A stretch of DNA of 64,000 nt from Pelodera strongyloides (Eukaryota; Nematoda; Chromadorea; Rhabditida; Rhabditidae), in the NCBI GenBank assembly GCA_036852015.1, contig JAANDG010000446.1:59026-123025 (forward strand). Reading direction: 5' to 3'. A model generated the notes under the pieces. The model was given only the letters and a program-made list of their open reading frames with translations, searched no databases and had not been told where the DNA came from. Position numbers and translations under genes: made by a program. This document shows positions 1 to 12,700 of this stretch, piece by piece. Each line of letters begins with the position of its first letter. The first letter of the stretch is position 1.

Positions 1-107
1 ACCGGTGCCTCTTGGACATATGGGTGTGCACATACTGGTATATTCCACCAGAAGAGACAGCGAGTTCCAGATGACCAAAAATAATAAAAAGGAAAAGAAA
101 TACTTAC

Positions 108-405
108 CGAATGAAGAGCAGAAAGTCGTCGACCGAAACACGTGAAATCGCGGACCCGATCAAAAGACTACTAAAATATGAGTAATAAACAGAAGTCGCA
201 ATATGTAAGTAAAGGAAAACCTTGTGCAACAATGCAAGAACAATCGTTGCACATATTTTCATTATAAATTGTATTTGAATGTCATAACTGATTATAATCA
301 TTGCTGAAATATGGAGAACAGCGAGAAAAACGGTATACCTGATTTGGAACAGCAAAAGAATTTTGAACCTCATTTTGGAACGGCCGCTCTTCAACACTGC
401 ATCAC
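108..405 (-). other. Two possible exons of a minus-strand gene running off the left edge
   Basis: On the minus strand, 405-339 and 170-108 are each flanked by an AG acceptor and a GT donor (gtatac and gtaagt), and they join in phase (out 2, in 2). The joined reading is hydrophobic at the junction and contains SRVSVDDFLLF. No family is recognised. A third open stretch at about 960-908 ends at a GT but does not join in phase. These could equally be chance ORFs in repeat-rich DNA. Confidence 0.25.
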
Positions 406-1096
406 CTGTAAATAAAAATGTTAAAGAAATATCAATGGAAGAACGCACAAAAAGAGATAAGCAGGAGAAGTTCTAAGAAAAAAAAACGCGGCACTTGTCA
501 TATAAGAAAATATTGCATGTTGAAATGCATACTGCATTGACTACGTATTATGTACTGATTAAAATTGGGTGAAGAACAATAATGAAATATAGCAAATATT
601 CAACTACTCCAAAATATCATACAACCTAGTTTAATGCGAAGAAAAACTCTTTCACAATTCGGTGCTTGACATATTTGAACAAAGTATACAATGAACTATG
701 AAACACATTAAGTTGAAGAAAAAGGCGGGCGAGAAATATTAAAAAAACAATGGAAAGAAAAATACCGGAACAAATTCTATTAATCTTTTCTGGATGACAA
801 TTTACGCAGGCAAGCGTAAGTTTAAGGAAGGAAATATTAGTAACGCAAACTAATTCAACCAATAAAAAAGCTAAATAAGAAGCAAAATTAGAATAAGAGA
901 AAAAAACCTGGAGCTGCTCAGCTGTCCGTGCGAAATTCGGCGAGCGAGAGTCTTGATAGGCAGACACGCAGAGGGAAAGCGCGCGAAAGGGAGCAATTCA
1001 AATCGGTTGGGACCTAAAAACCTTGAAAGTGGAGGCGATTATAGATACAGACGTAACACGTAATGCGAGAGTTAGATTGATGATATATCTCTATTA

Positions 1097-1262
1097 TGGG
1101 GTTTGCAAGTATGCCGAAAAAATTGACTTGGAAAAATGAGTGCCGAAAAAATTGTCTTGGAACGATTTTATAATTACTCATGTTATATATTCATTCTTAG
1201 TTCCAAAGTACGGTACCTCATGTACATACTTGAAAGGAATTGTTGCATACTTGCAAACCCCA
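1097..1262. mobile_element. Short internally deleted MITE with TGGGGTTTGCAAGTATGCC termini
   Basis: The left end TGGGGTTTGCAAGTATGCC and the right end GCATACTTGCAAACCCCA are inverted copies. The 166-bp interior is mostly unlike the 261-bp copies at 1266 and 17712, so it is a deletion or relative of that family. Flanking TA is consistent with a TA target duplication. It abuts the next copy with only three bases between them. Confidence 0.6.
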
Positions 1263-1265
1263 TAA

Positions 1266-1526
1266 TGGGGTTTGCAAGTATGCCCGATTTTCCTTGCAAG
1301 TATCGAAAAATATACCGTATCTTGGCACTACACGAACATATCTACAGGCAGTTTTTACGACCGATCGCCACGGGACCATTTGTCCGACAAATGATTTGCT
1401 TTGTTGGCGGATTTTCTATAGCGTGGATGTGTCAAAGTTACGGTAAATTGGTGTAAAAAGCACACGATTTTGCGAATTGATACTTGCAAGGAAAACTCGC
1501 GGTTTTTGGCATACTTGCAAACCCCA
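1266..1526. mobile_element. 261-bp MITE, long-TIR family, copy 1
   Basis: It is bounded by TGGGGTTTGCAAGTATGCC and its inverse, flanked by TA. Each end carries TTGCAAGTAT twice: at the tip and again about 25 bp inwards (TTTTCCTTGCAAGTATC, mirrored by GATACTTGCAAGGAAAA). It has no coding capacity. The same 261-bp element lies inverted at 17712-17972, and a diverged copy in this orientation lies at 54013-54275. Confidence 0.8.
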
Positions 1527-1834
1527 TAAAGTAGTGAAGTCACCTGCACAAAGTTAGAACAACAATGTTGAACAACTAACAATGAACCCATCAACTAACA
1601 AGACAGAATTTGAAAAAAAAAAAGATTGTCGAATATATGGTACTGGTGACGCCTTGAGTTGTTATTGGTTTTTAAACTTATTGTTCTCGGTGGGGGAAGA
1701 ACAGTTCGTCGCGGCCGGTTACTATCAACATATGCCTGTTTGCAGTAGCACTCGAGATCAAATTAAACATAAGTAATTAGCGCATTTGTTTTAAAAATGG
1801 TTCAGTATTTCACAAGCACATCATCGGTGTCAGA

Positions 1835-2400
1835 TTTTATTCAAACAATGTATACATATAATAAATATTTTAAATCTGGTCGGCATATGGTCAGAGAAAT
1901 CAAATACACCTAGTTTTTTGTCTGTTGATGTATCCCAGCAAACGTTTAAAGCATACTTTATTTCAATTTTGTGCATAATTCTTCGACAAACCAAAACATT
2001 AAAATAGAGCACAGTAAGAAGAGCTTCAAACATGGGACATGAACATTGTTTTTTCTCTTTTTCATCCACTGTTTATGTTATACATTTTATGTATTGAATG
2101 TTGTCGTTCTTCCTTGGAACGATTGCTGCTGGAAAAAAGTGTGTTAATTAGACTCGCTTTTCGCTTTCATACATATGTAACTCTTCACTCAATACATAAA
2201 ATCTAAAATATATAGAGTGGCCAATAAGGAGACAATACAATGTTCATGTCCCATTTTTGAAGTTACAGTGCACTATTATAATTCATGGTTTGTTTTGTCG
2301 AGGAACTATGCATAATATGTAGAATAAGTGAGCTTTAAGCGTTTGCTGACATCAACAGACAAAAAACTAGGTGTAGATTTTGTTTTATCTTTTCGCCTGC
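1835..2400. mobile_element. Fold-back element with ~180-bp inverted arms
   Basis: The arm at about 1890-2060 is the reverse complement, with substitutions, of about 2230-2395. Matching landmarks are ACACCTAGTTTTTTGTCTG at the outer edge and GGGACATGAACATTGT at the inner edge. The centre holds CTTGGAACGATTGCTGCTGG. A second copy, with most of the left arm missing, lies at about 18290-18775. No protein is encoded. The outer limits are approximate. Confidence 0.65.
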
Positions 2401-2439
2401 CGTTTTATCTGACAACTCAACCGGTTCACTGTTTGGATT

Positions 2440-2720
2440 CCAGTATGACAGAGAAGATAGCTGTTCGTCAGAGCAAAGGTAAACGTCGTGGGGGCATTGC
2501 CCAAGTGCAGACTTGCCAGTGTAATCGCGAGCAACTTCGATCCGTTGGGATGGTTAGACCAAGTGATTCTTCCACCTGTGTCCACGCTTAATGATTACGG
2601 CCTTGTACGAAGACAGACAGTTGAGAACAGTGTATGGCAGTTAATCCAAGAACAAGAAGAAATCGAACAGCAGGTCGAGGAAGGACGAAAAAGTGGAAGA
2701 CGACAGCTCTGCCACGGTGA
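2440..2720 (+). pseudogene. BEL/Pao-type retrotransposon pol remnant
   Basis: The frame at 2488-2742 reads ASVIASNFDPLGWLDQV. This matches the 'ASxFDPLG' stretch that follows the reverse transcriptase in BEL/Pao polyproteins. Only about 80 residues are recognisable; the flanks carry stops and frame changes and no complete domain remains. Sequence near 2963-3120 resembles 20850-20965 and may be LTR material. Confidence 0.5.
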
Positions 2721-2962
2721 TAGTTATGGTGGCAACATATGACATGGAGGCTACGGAATGCTCCTCATCATGTGCCTAGTGAGCTTCGCTCTTCGAGTCG
2801 CATCAGGAAAAGGTTATTCTCTCCTGCTGACAACGGCCGGTACCACGATCCACAACGTGCACAAAGACCGTTCATATTCTGCTTGGAACGATGAGTCGGA
2901 GTGCAAAGACCAAGAGACAAAAAAATTGAGAGGTCATCGGGACAATACATAAACACCTATCT

Positions 2963-3130
2963 AGGCGCTTCGGTTATGAAATAAACCATCACTTTTCGTT
3001 GTGTAAGTCAAGTTCAATTTCCTTCCGATACAAGGTCGCCTATATCCACTCATCATCCATTTATTCGTCAATACACCATTGGTTTCATCTCAACTCTCCG
3101 CTATTTCTTCATTTTCTTGAAAAAATGACA
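2963..3130 (+). repeat. Dispersed repeat (possible LTR fragment), copy 1
   Basis: The stretch from ATAAACCATCACTTTTCG to CTCTCCGCTATTTCTTCATT recurs, with small differences, at about 20850-20965. The AATAAAC-like tract and the nearby BEL/Pao debris suggest a retroelement LTR, but no complete LTR pair is visible. Confidence 0.45.
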
Positions 3131-4779
3131 ATGTCTGACAAAAAAAGGCGACCTTTTCTTGAAAAATCAACAAGTGGAAGTATGCGCGAATGAGATTGCG
3201 TCTAACGGCATTCTTAACTTACCACCTTCGATTCGCAGCAGGAACTTTTCGGCAACAACGAAATTCCGTATTCCGAACCAACGGGTTGAACAGTCGAAAT
3301 CCATTGCCCCACGGTCCTAAACTTCTGTGAAGCAATCGCTTATACTTGGTGCCTGTATAACATTGTCATTGCAGACTGTCACCGCAGATACTTTACAGTT
3401 GTCCATCGCATTTAATGAACAAGATTTGCTGCGGACGTCATCGCGGACCACAACGACCTCATAGACGTCATCCCGGATGTTCTGATTCCGGTGACGATCG
3501 TGGGATTGCTATTGCTACAGTTAGTCAGTTCACAAGTATGTGATCACGAACCGATTGCGCACTCACACATCCTCCGATGCGACCCAGAAGGCCACTGTCG
3601 GAACGCACACGAACAAAAACATCCTACGTGTCTCCCAGTCAGATGAATCCAACAAGATGTGCAGATGTACATCACAAGGAAACGCTTCCCGTTGGAGGGA
3701 AGATTCTCACTCCCCTCATACTGCTGACCGTTCCGCCCTGGCCCCTGGGAATCTTTGCCTTTTTTTAACTGTCCAGAAGTACTCGTACTCCTATCATGCA
3801 TTCGGAGGAATACCGCAGTACCAAAAGTGCAAAAATTAAAGTTGGACCGGACATTTTGCCCAGTTTTTACATATATCTGTTCCTAGAAAGCGCTCTCTAG
3901 GCAGCACCTGCTCTATAACTAACATCTGTAGTTAGAAATAATAAGTGGGAACCGTGCAAGGCAATATTAACTTTTTTTTGGAAGACCAGGCCATCATCAT
4001 TCGATAAAGGGAAAGAAATCGAGGGTGTTCTTTTCGTAAGCCTCCTCCCTTAATGAAGGCTCTGTGCGTGTAATACTATGCTTTTGTGCATAGTCATAGT
4101 GCAGTTACGTTGCATGTTATTTTACCAAGTTGATAAATCATTTCCTCAAATACAACCGGCATTGTTCACTGAGCTCCTCAAACATGAATAATGAGGGACG
4201 CAAAAGAAATCTTGCCAACATTTTTTTCAAGTAGCTAGCACATTGGCCAACTAGAGTAGCACATGACAATATAACCGTCGACTACAGCAATGCTGGGTCC
4301 AATCCAGTTTTTTCTAAGTTTGTCCCCAAATGTTGATCCCATAAACATTACTCATTTAGACACATCCAACCAATAGTTCTAAATTTAATAGAAAGCAAGT
4401 AACAACACTAACATAAATATACATAAACTTTTATCATACCGAAAAACACGTACAGACAGCAGTTATTTAGGTTAGAAAAATATACTACCATTATTAAATG
4501 TCATTCGATAAATTAATCAGCGATTGAGGCGAAGATGATAAGGCTATGTATATCCCTGATGCGAAGTAAGAAAACTCGTATATTGGAGATCGAGTATGAA
4601 GGTCTCTAAAAGAAATAAGCAAAATATTCAATGCCGATGAGACCCGTATTCTAGAGGGAAGAAAAATAAAAATGAGAATAAAGTATGACAGAACTGCGTG
4701 ACCGAATAATACAACATTGGGGGGGGGCAAAAATAGAGAAAATTAAACCGAGAATATGGCCAGTTGCACGAGAGAGGGT

Positions 4780-5970
4780 GAGTGAATGAGATGTCCGAGG
4801 ACGATTGCAAGTGCTTGCTAGGAATGCAAGAAGGTAAGTGGAAGGACTTGCGAAAGCTTTGTTTCGTCGACTGAAGGTTGGTGCGGGTGAAAGTACGAAG
4901 CTGAGGGACCTTGTCACCGAATGTGAATTGTCGATGAGCCTAGTGAAGGACGCTGTGGTGCATGTGCTCGATGAAAACGATTTCGTCGCTCGTGTAGATA
5001 AAAAGAAGTGGACACCTAGAAAGTTCTCGCCTATTCGTCGCTGACCGAGCAAGGATCACGACAGAGGAATAAGGACTACTCAAGAAGAAAAGGAGCTCGC
5101 TTTCTTTGTGGAGAAGCAGGTCACTACGCGAACAGCTGTCCAGCAGTAATTAAAAAAGAAACGAAATAAATAAATTTACAGTAATAATAGGAAAAGTGTA
5201 AAGGAGAGTATTGATTGATAGATAAAGTGTATCGTGAAAGCTGTTTCGAGATTGAATAAGTGCCGGAAGGATGTCACTGCGTGTATTGGGAAGGACTCAT
5301 TGGATGTCGTGATGCACTTGGACACCGGCGCAGACGTATCGATTGTGGATCGAAAGACGTGGAGGCGACTGGATTCTCCGTCTCTTTGAATGGTGACTGT
5401 GAAGCTACGTGCCGCGAACGGATAGACGATTGAGCTCAATGGCAAATTCAACACTGTGTTCAGGGTAACGGGTTTCCCGGAAACGGACGATGCTATGTCA
5501 CGGAGAACATACATACGCCTCATGGGAAGGAGTGGATTGAGCAATTACGAGCTTTCAAGGAGCGTTTGCGTCCACTTGTGGTGCAAGTCTGAGTCAACGA
5601 GAAGACGTCCGAATATGCGTAAGGCGCCTATAATGAACAAGGACGAGGATGGAGCAAGACTGCAACAGACAAATGGAGACAAGAGGGATTTCGTCGCGGA
5701 TGAATTGGTGTTCGTGAGAGATTGCCACAGCCAACGAAACCGACTTGGATTCCTGGAAGTGTCGTGAGGACACATGTAATATCTCTATGCGAAGCGGAGA
5801 TCAGCAAGGAGGCGGTGTGGACGTGCTACACAAGAGACTTTCGCCCGAGAATTCCTGAGGAACGAGAAGAGGATGCACTGACAACCTTATTTGAAGATTT
5901 CGATCTTGCCTGGCCTATTCAAAAGAAGCTAATGATAAGTGAGCAGTTGCTGAGGAGACTACAGTGAATC
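4780..5970 (+). pseudogene. Decayed LTR retrotransposon (gag/protease/integrase fragments)
   Basis: Several plus-strand fragments lie in element order. At 4838-5044 is a basic gag-like stretch. Near 5090-5150 is a zinc-knuckle relic (CGEAGHYANSC) whose expected first cysteine reads arginine. Near 5250-5390 is an aspartic protease with the active-site motif LDTGADVSIV, soon ended by a stop. At about 5690-5760, VADELVFVRD and WIPGSVV, in different frames, resemble the integrase C-terminal end of Ty3/gypsy elements. Reverse transcriptase and most of integrase are missing. Stops and frameshifts show it is inactive. The family (Ty3-like rather than BEL) is inferred from the integrase tail. Confidence 0.6.
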
Positions 5971-6239
5971 TCCAACCAAACCTGGAACTCATTGAAGAGA
6001 AGATTGTCGTAGAGCAAATTGTCGTAGAGCAATGACTTGAAGGATCACGTGAAGGAAACGAATAGTTTCATGGCGAATGTGCTGAGCCGGCCGAGGACTA
6101 TGGTGGAACGAGGAGAAGGGAATCACCGACGCGTGAAGGAAGATCGCCTGTGCTCGCTGCCGCTGGACAACGGCCGAGAAAGGACCGAAAAAAGACTCGA
6201 CATGGATAATCGACAGAATAAATATAAGCGTATTTAAAT

Positions 6240-6769
6240 ATAATGAGGGAGAAGTTAGAAAGAGAGCATAGGAGACTAGCTACATGAGGCGATGATATTT
6301 CTGATATGTCACAGCCCCCGTTGAATAAACTCTCTTGACATTTGGTACCTCGCGCTGCTTGACATTGGTACCTCGCTCAAACCCTTCGCAGCATCAGAAT
6401 AATGGGCGGAGGAGATTTTGTAGAACCATGGCGTCCTCCTCTCCTTCCGGCACTTCTGCAAATTAATTGAATTGAGTTTGACATCAAAGAAGAAAGAAGA
6501 AAGTCAACTAACTCTTTTCTTATAAACGAACCTCAAGCTAATCGTTACATGTGGCTTAATTTGCCAACCTTCTCATCATCATTTATATGATGCACACTTA
6601 TATATTTTATATAATGTGTCAATCAATTATTATTATTATTATTATTATTATACTAACACCATAGTCTTCCCCTTTTCTAAATAAATTATCAGCCATTGAA
6701 ACCTCAACTGATGGGCATACACATTCAACGTTCACGTATTCATGGTATTAGCAATATTCATGGTAATAA
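6240..6769. other. Repeat/3' flanking DNA between retroelement debris and RBR gene
   Basis: This is AT-rich non-coding sequence. It holds a duplicated TTGGTACCTCGC-type tract near 6340-6380 and an (ATT)n microsatellite at 6626-6651. The part nearest 6769 is presumably 3' UTR and flank of the minus-strand RBR gene. No conserved ORF is seen. Confidence 0.5.
6626..6651. repeat. (ATT)n microsatellite
   Basis: An uninterrupted ATT tract of about 26 bp lies just downstream of the 3' end of the RBR gene. Confidence 0.85.
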
Positions 6770-9700
6770 TTAACAAATACCGATCAATCTGTTCTGGTTG
6801 TCGAATCTCCATCCTCCGTCCGCTCCGCCGTGTGTCTCCGACATGTGTCGATAGATCTGTCCCTCGGTTGATCCCTAAATTTCGTCCAGGGTGAAAATGT
6901 GAAACAATTACAAAAAGAAAATTAACACAATCACCTAAACCCAGTCAGTATCTACGAATCTAAGTAAAACAACAATGACAGTAACTATCAAAACCAACCA
7001 TATGGAGACACAACCAGCAGAAATGGGTTGCACATCGAGCGCACTGAATGTGGTTACAGCCAGCGTCCTTTTCAATTATTGTCTGAAAAAATTGTTACGA
7101 GACATATCACAATGCTAAAGATTAGCAATACACAGATTCATAAAACTGTCAACACTATTAATGTAAATCCTTACCGAGCAGCCATATTTTGGACATCTTT
7201 TCACCAGTCCTTCTCCTTTGTCGTCCAGATACTTCTTTAAAGAGGCATGGGCGTTATCTGCAAACCAACTAACGAGTTTGCAAAAATTGCACAATTAAAA
7301 ATTACGAAAAAAAGTAATTACTAGCCTTGTAAAACCCTCTCTGAAAACCGACCAACGAGCTCAGAACATATGATAATTTCCCTAGATTCACACAAAAAGA
7401 CAAAAAAAAACCGCAAATGTGTTGCAATTCCTCACCACGATACAATGCGTTCTGGTCGCAGGTGAGACCAATGTGCTCGTCGAGCGCACATACAGAGCAC
7501 ATCCGTCTTCTACACGACTCGCATTGTACAACACGGCTACCAGTTGCCAATTCAGTGGCTGACACAGCAGATAACTCAGATCTCGATGGTCCAATCACGT
7601 TGACTGACGACGCCGACGGAGGAATGAGACGCTGAAACAAAGCGCAAATACGTCACATTTCCCATCTTTTTTCTTTCTCTCCAACTGGTAATCGGTCAAA
7701 ATTCAAAGACCCTATGTATATCATAAAAAACACTGTTGTAGAAGACACTGGATTCTGCTCAACAAACGATGACCAGGCCCTTCATCGCTTAAACAAAAAA
7801 ATAAGCAACTGTCAGATACTGTTGTTATATGATAATCACAACAAAACTCAACCTTAAAGATCCGATCGCAATCTGGTGTGAGACATGAAAAATATTTTGA
7901 TTCTCCTTTATTGAGTAGCGCGTCAAGAGAGGAGCGTGCAAACGGGTGTAGTTTCTTAGCGTCCAGCCATGGAAGTCGCGACGTGCCGCCGAGAAGCAAC
8001 CTCTGTAAATTGACAATAAAAGAACTTATATTCCGAGACTTCGCTTTGACTGACTCAACTGATGTCTGACTAAATTTTCGAACGCAGTCTTTACTCCTTA
8101 CTGACGTATTAAAAAAACATTGTCTTTCAGATAGCATCAACATTGTCAAAGCGCCCCATAAAAGCATACACACCCACCATGATGTCCGCCGTAGAAAACA
8201 AAGCGCCGCACCCGTCACGGACGCATCCCATTGGAAAATCACGAGCTCGAATATGCGAAGACACCTGCAAAAATTCAAAGAGGATATGTAAAGTTTCGGT
8301 TCATTCATTAATTAACCTCATCTACATTCGTATGGGGAAGTAATTGCCCCTCACCTGCACTGCACATAGACCGACGGACTCTCCCCTCTGATGGTGAGAG
8401 ATACTCAGATACTCCATTAAACGACCAAAAAGCGTCAGCAAAAGCCATGGTTCAAAAATGATTACTTAATCCGAATGAGACCAACCTGCATGTTGAGACA
8501 CTCTCTGCAATAATGATGGCCGCAGAAGTCGAGCACATAAAAATGACGGGAGACCGGAGACATACAAACAGGACAAGTAGGGCAAAGGGAAGCAATGGCT
8601 GACTCCGTTACGTGCTCGTCAGTTAAGGACCCTAAATCACAAGCGATGAATACAATGATGATAATCCTACGCCTTTGAACCAGACAACAAACAAATGAAC
8701 AATAATAGAATTAAGAAAGGTGCATAATTGGAAATTTTTCTCAATAAAGTAACAATTTCGCTCGCTTTCGCTCGCTTTCGCTTACTATAAGGACATCTAA
8801 CCTAAGTATTAATGATGTCCAACAGCCCGTTCTTCAACATAATTCGGCCGCCATATTCCCATGTAATGTATGTAAATAACTGCGGGATTTTTTATTCTGA
8901 TTAAATTCATTTGAAACAATGCAGGGAATGTAATTGTCCAAATACGTTTCAAAAACTGGCCCTTACATAGCTTTAAATTAAACGTTAAACATACAAGAGT
9001 GTCAAGCTCGTCAAGTATGTCCAAGAGCGCCTCATATCTGGGAAGATCACCATGGAAATCAATGGACCCTGTCTCCGCATTTAATTCTACCTAAAACAAA
9101 GTTTTCATTACTAAATAAGTTATCATAAATGGGAAACGAGAATGCAAAAAAACCGTCCAACTAAAAGACGAGCTAATCAGCATAAATATAACCCACTATT
9201 AGCATATCCCTAATAATTATCAATTAAATAAGGTGATCAAGCAAGTAGTGCTCAAAGTATGTCCTGGCAAGCGGCATATACATATAAACAAAGCAATTGG
9301 GTAATATATCGCATCAGTCCACATGGCGATCGCTACAAAATATTACCAAAGAACAGTAATAATAAGGATATACTTACCACATTAGCGCCTAGAATCGACG
9401 CCACAAGGCCGCTTCGGTGGACGTAGAAGAATGGCCAACGCAGGTTGTTGAAAAATCGAGGGAACGAAATCTCGACTTCGGTCTCCAACTGAATGCGCCA
9501 TCTGAAACAAGAGGTAAGATAAAAACTGAGGAAAACAGCCATATGAATGAGAATACACAATAACTCAATCGCAACAAAAAAGTTAATGAACAATCAATAT
9601 GAATGATGTCAAAACAACAACGATTAAAAAAAAATCGTATAAAACAATTCTAGAATGTTTTTTCCCATTGAACCAGAATATCTTGGATGGGGGAAATATG

Positions 9701-12700
9701 GCATAACGTCAGTCCACGCTGTGTTATGGCTCAGATAAAGAAAGTACTTACTTATTCCTCATGACGAGGGAGAGGTTGTCGAGAAACTCCAGCGTTGCCC
9801 GCTCGCATCCGTAGATCACCAACTGTGACAGAGTCTGATCGATCTCGAACAGCAATTGTGTACTGCCCTTCGCTTCCTTATGGTAGTCCTGCAGCTTCGC
9901 CACTACAGCAGCACCCACACTGAATTGAGAAAGATGTATGAGAAATATCCGATGCAGCTGATTGAAAGCTGAAACACGCAGAGACCATCTCTCTATATTG
10001 GTCACGTCCAGACAGTGAAACAGGCAGACCTTCCGATCACGATACGCGTATAGGTAATTAACAATGGGCCAAAGGATGCAAGACAACTCAGCTTACCCGT
10101 ACAATAGCCATTTCCGGTCATCGGGTGAACAATCAAAGACAAAGGGTTCCAAAACACTCTTCAATCGTTCTACACATCTGGCAACGTGACTGAAATATCG
10201 GGAAAATTATTGTAACAAAGCATGTATGTTAATGGTGATCAATGCTGCTTTGTAAGCCCAAGATTTCTACTAAATCTTGCCCTCAAGTCTAACCAGTTGT
10301 AAACGTTTACTAACATTGGAAAGGAACAATGACGGAGAATCTTTGAGAACATACCTTTCAGGATATCCGTGTACTTCAATTGTGGCAAGAGCAGAATCAT
10401 ACTTGTCGACTATGTAGGCGTAATGCAACAACTCGGTGTGCTTACGAAATCTGAATAGCGTACAGTGTTTACAAATCAATTGTGCAAACCATACCCTCGA
10501 GAAATGAAATAGCTGGCACTCAAACCCGAACCCACCAAAAGCCAATGAAGGAACCTAGATTAGACAGCAACGCAAGAAAGGAAGAGGCAAATGACAAACG
10601 GAATATTTACAGAATATAGAGTAATGATGCGTATGGTAATATAATCCAACCAGTACAAAAAAAGAACCTACTCGTCATCCAACTTTTTGATATCTTCCGA
10701 TTTTACACTACGAACCGGAGCAGGCACACGAATCGCCATTCGAACACGTCCTCGGACGAAAACCTATAAGTTGCGGGTTGTATATGTACAAATGGACAAT
10801 GACAATCTCCAAGGATACAACATATAATGTCCATAGATAATAATGAAGACCTCCTTCTAAGAAAATGTATATACTGTGGGATGGGGGTGACGGTGGGTGC
10901 AATTACAACAGCACCACGTACTGACTAAAGAAAACTCTACCCCTCTCATATCATGTCGATTCAAGGAGAAATAGTCCCTGGCGAGTCTTCCAACCAATGA
11001 ATCCGCAATTTTCATTCCTTGTTCGAAATCAGCGAAGACGAGCTAAGATGTTAATTAATTAAAAACATAGTTAATACATAATCATAGTTCCATCCATAGT
11101 CATCCCAAAAGAATTAGGAAAGAAAAGGATAGTGATCTTCAGCAACAAGACAATTTCACTAGGATTTACAACAACCTAGTATTTTGATCCAGACCATGCA
11201 GCACAAATCAACCCTTCGCATCTATTTTGCTTGCAATTCACTGAATCACAAGTTTGTTGAACTAACAAGACAACCGACCGTTGCTCTGTTGTTCTCATCA
11301 CCTAGGTGGTCAAGATCAAATGTCCACGGAAATCGCTTGTAATCGGAAGCATACTGAAAATATGTTTTTAAGCACGATCTAAAAGTAGCCTCTAACATCA
11401 CGAGACTCTCATGATAGGACTTTTGCAGGGCCACCACCACTTAGAGAAGATGAAGAAGACAGAGAAATGCTAACAATCAAAAGCTCACCTGAGCCAGTTC
11501 ATCGGCCCTGGTCGGTCGTTCAGTGATGGCATCAGGCCAGCTATCCACCTCAACAGCGCACTTCACCAGTTCCTCGGAGATAGACTGGCAAATCATGGTT
11601 CGGATTCTGAGAAGACATTTCAACGTTATTTGGTAGCAAATAAAAGAAATGAGAACAGGCACACAGAACCTTACAACGATGAAAAACACAAAACATTGCT
11701 AGACATTTGGAAAATAGTACTATAAAACAATTATAGAATGTTTTTCACCTCGTAGACTTAATGTCTTGTACATGGTAATGGTACTTCAGCTCAGCAGCAA
11801 CGACCTGTAATCAAACGGTCGCTTAATGCGCGGCATACAGAATTGTAGAACGCCATCAATAAAGACTATGTAAAGAAACTTGCCGGAATGGAATGAATAC
11901 ATATTCAAAATATTAACCCTTACCTTAACGTCGTTTAGACCAAGGATTTCATCGACCCACTCCTTGAATTCGGAATTTGTTACGAGACTCGGAGGAGGAT
12001 AATGCACGGTCAACTGAATTCAAACTATTATTGTTGCGCACAAATGCGGACGTTTGATACAACCCACCAAGAAAAGAATCTGCCAGATAAAGATACAATT
12101 GGAGAACACTAACCATTCTGTTGCCAGCACGCTTTTCCAGGTCCGCAGTACAGTTGTACAGGCTCAAGACAGCCATCGCGATGTTGGCATCCCTAGCGTC
12201 GGCCAGCTAAAATCATACAAATGGTACTTTCGAACTTTACTTCTTCAGTCATGTGTAATAACACAGTTAGGAATCGCCGCCGAAAATAGTTCACTCATTC
12301 TCAATACAAAAAAAAAACTGACAGTGACCATAGCCCTGGTGGAAGGTGGTTTCTTTAGCCACACAAACTGTAGATCGAGTTCCTTGGTGGGAGCTTGGTC
12401 AAAGAAACCAATCATTAGCTCGCGTGGACAACACTAAACAAAACCGATGACAGATTCAAGCGCATAACAGTTGACTCCTTCGTGTCTTCCCAATTTTGGA
12501 GTTGATATTCCGTTTTACTCGTCAATAACAAAAACGGCGCAAAGTTGTGTGTTAATTTCTTGTCGCTACAACAGATAAACCGCTTGCATAAAAAAATAAA
12601 AGAAATAGAAAGTTAATAATCAAATCGTAACTCACCATTACGGGAATATCAGCACTTGTGCACTGATCTCGATAAGACTTTGCGGCATTCGAATCGCGGA

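Noticed and set aside
8810..8966. Extra RBR exon reading [19 protein letters not shown]
   Set aside because: Its only usable donor leaves an in-frame TAG. Extending the neighbouring exon to a gtaagg donor at 8966 joins RING1 directly in phase.
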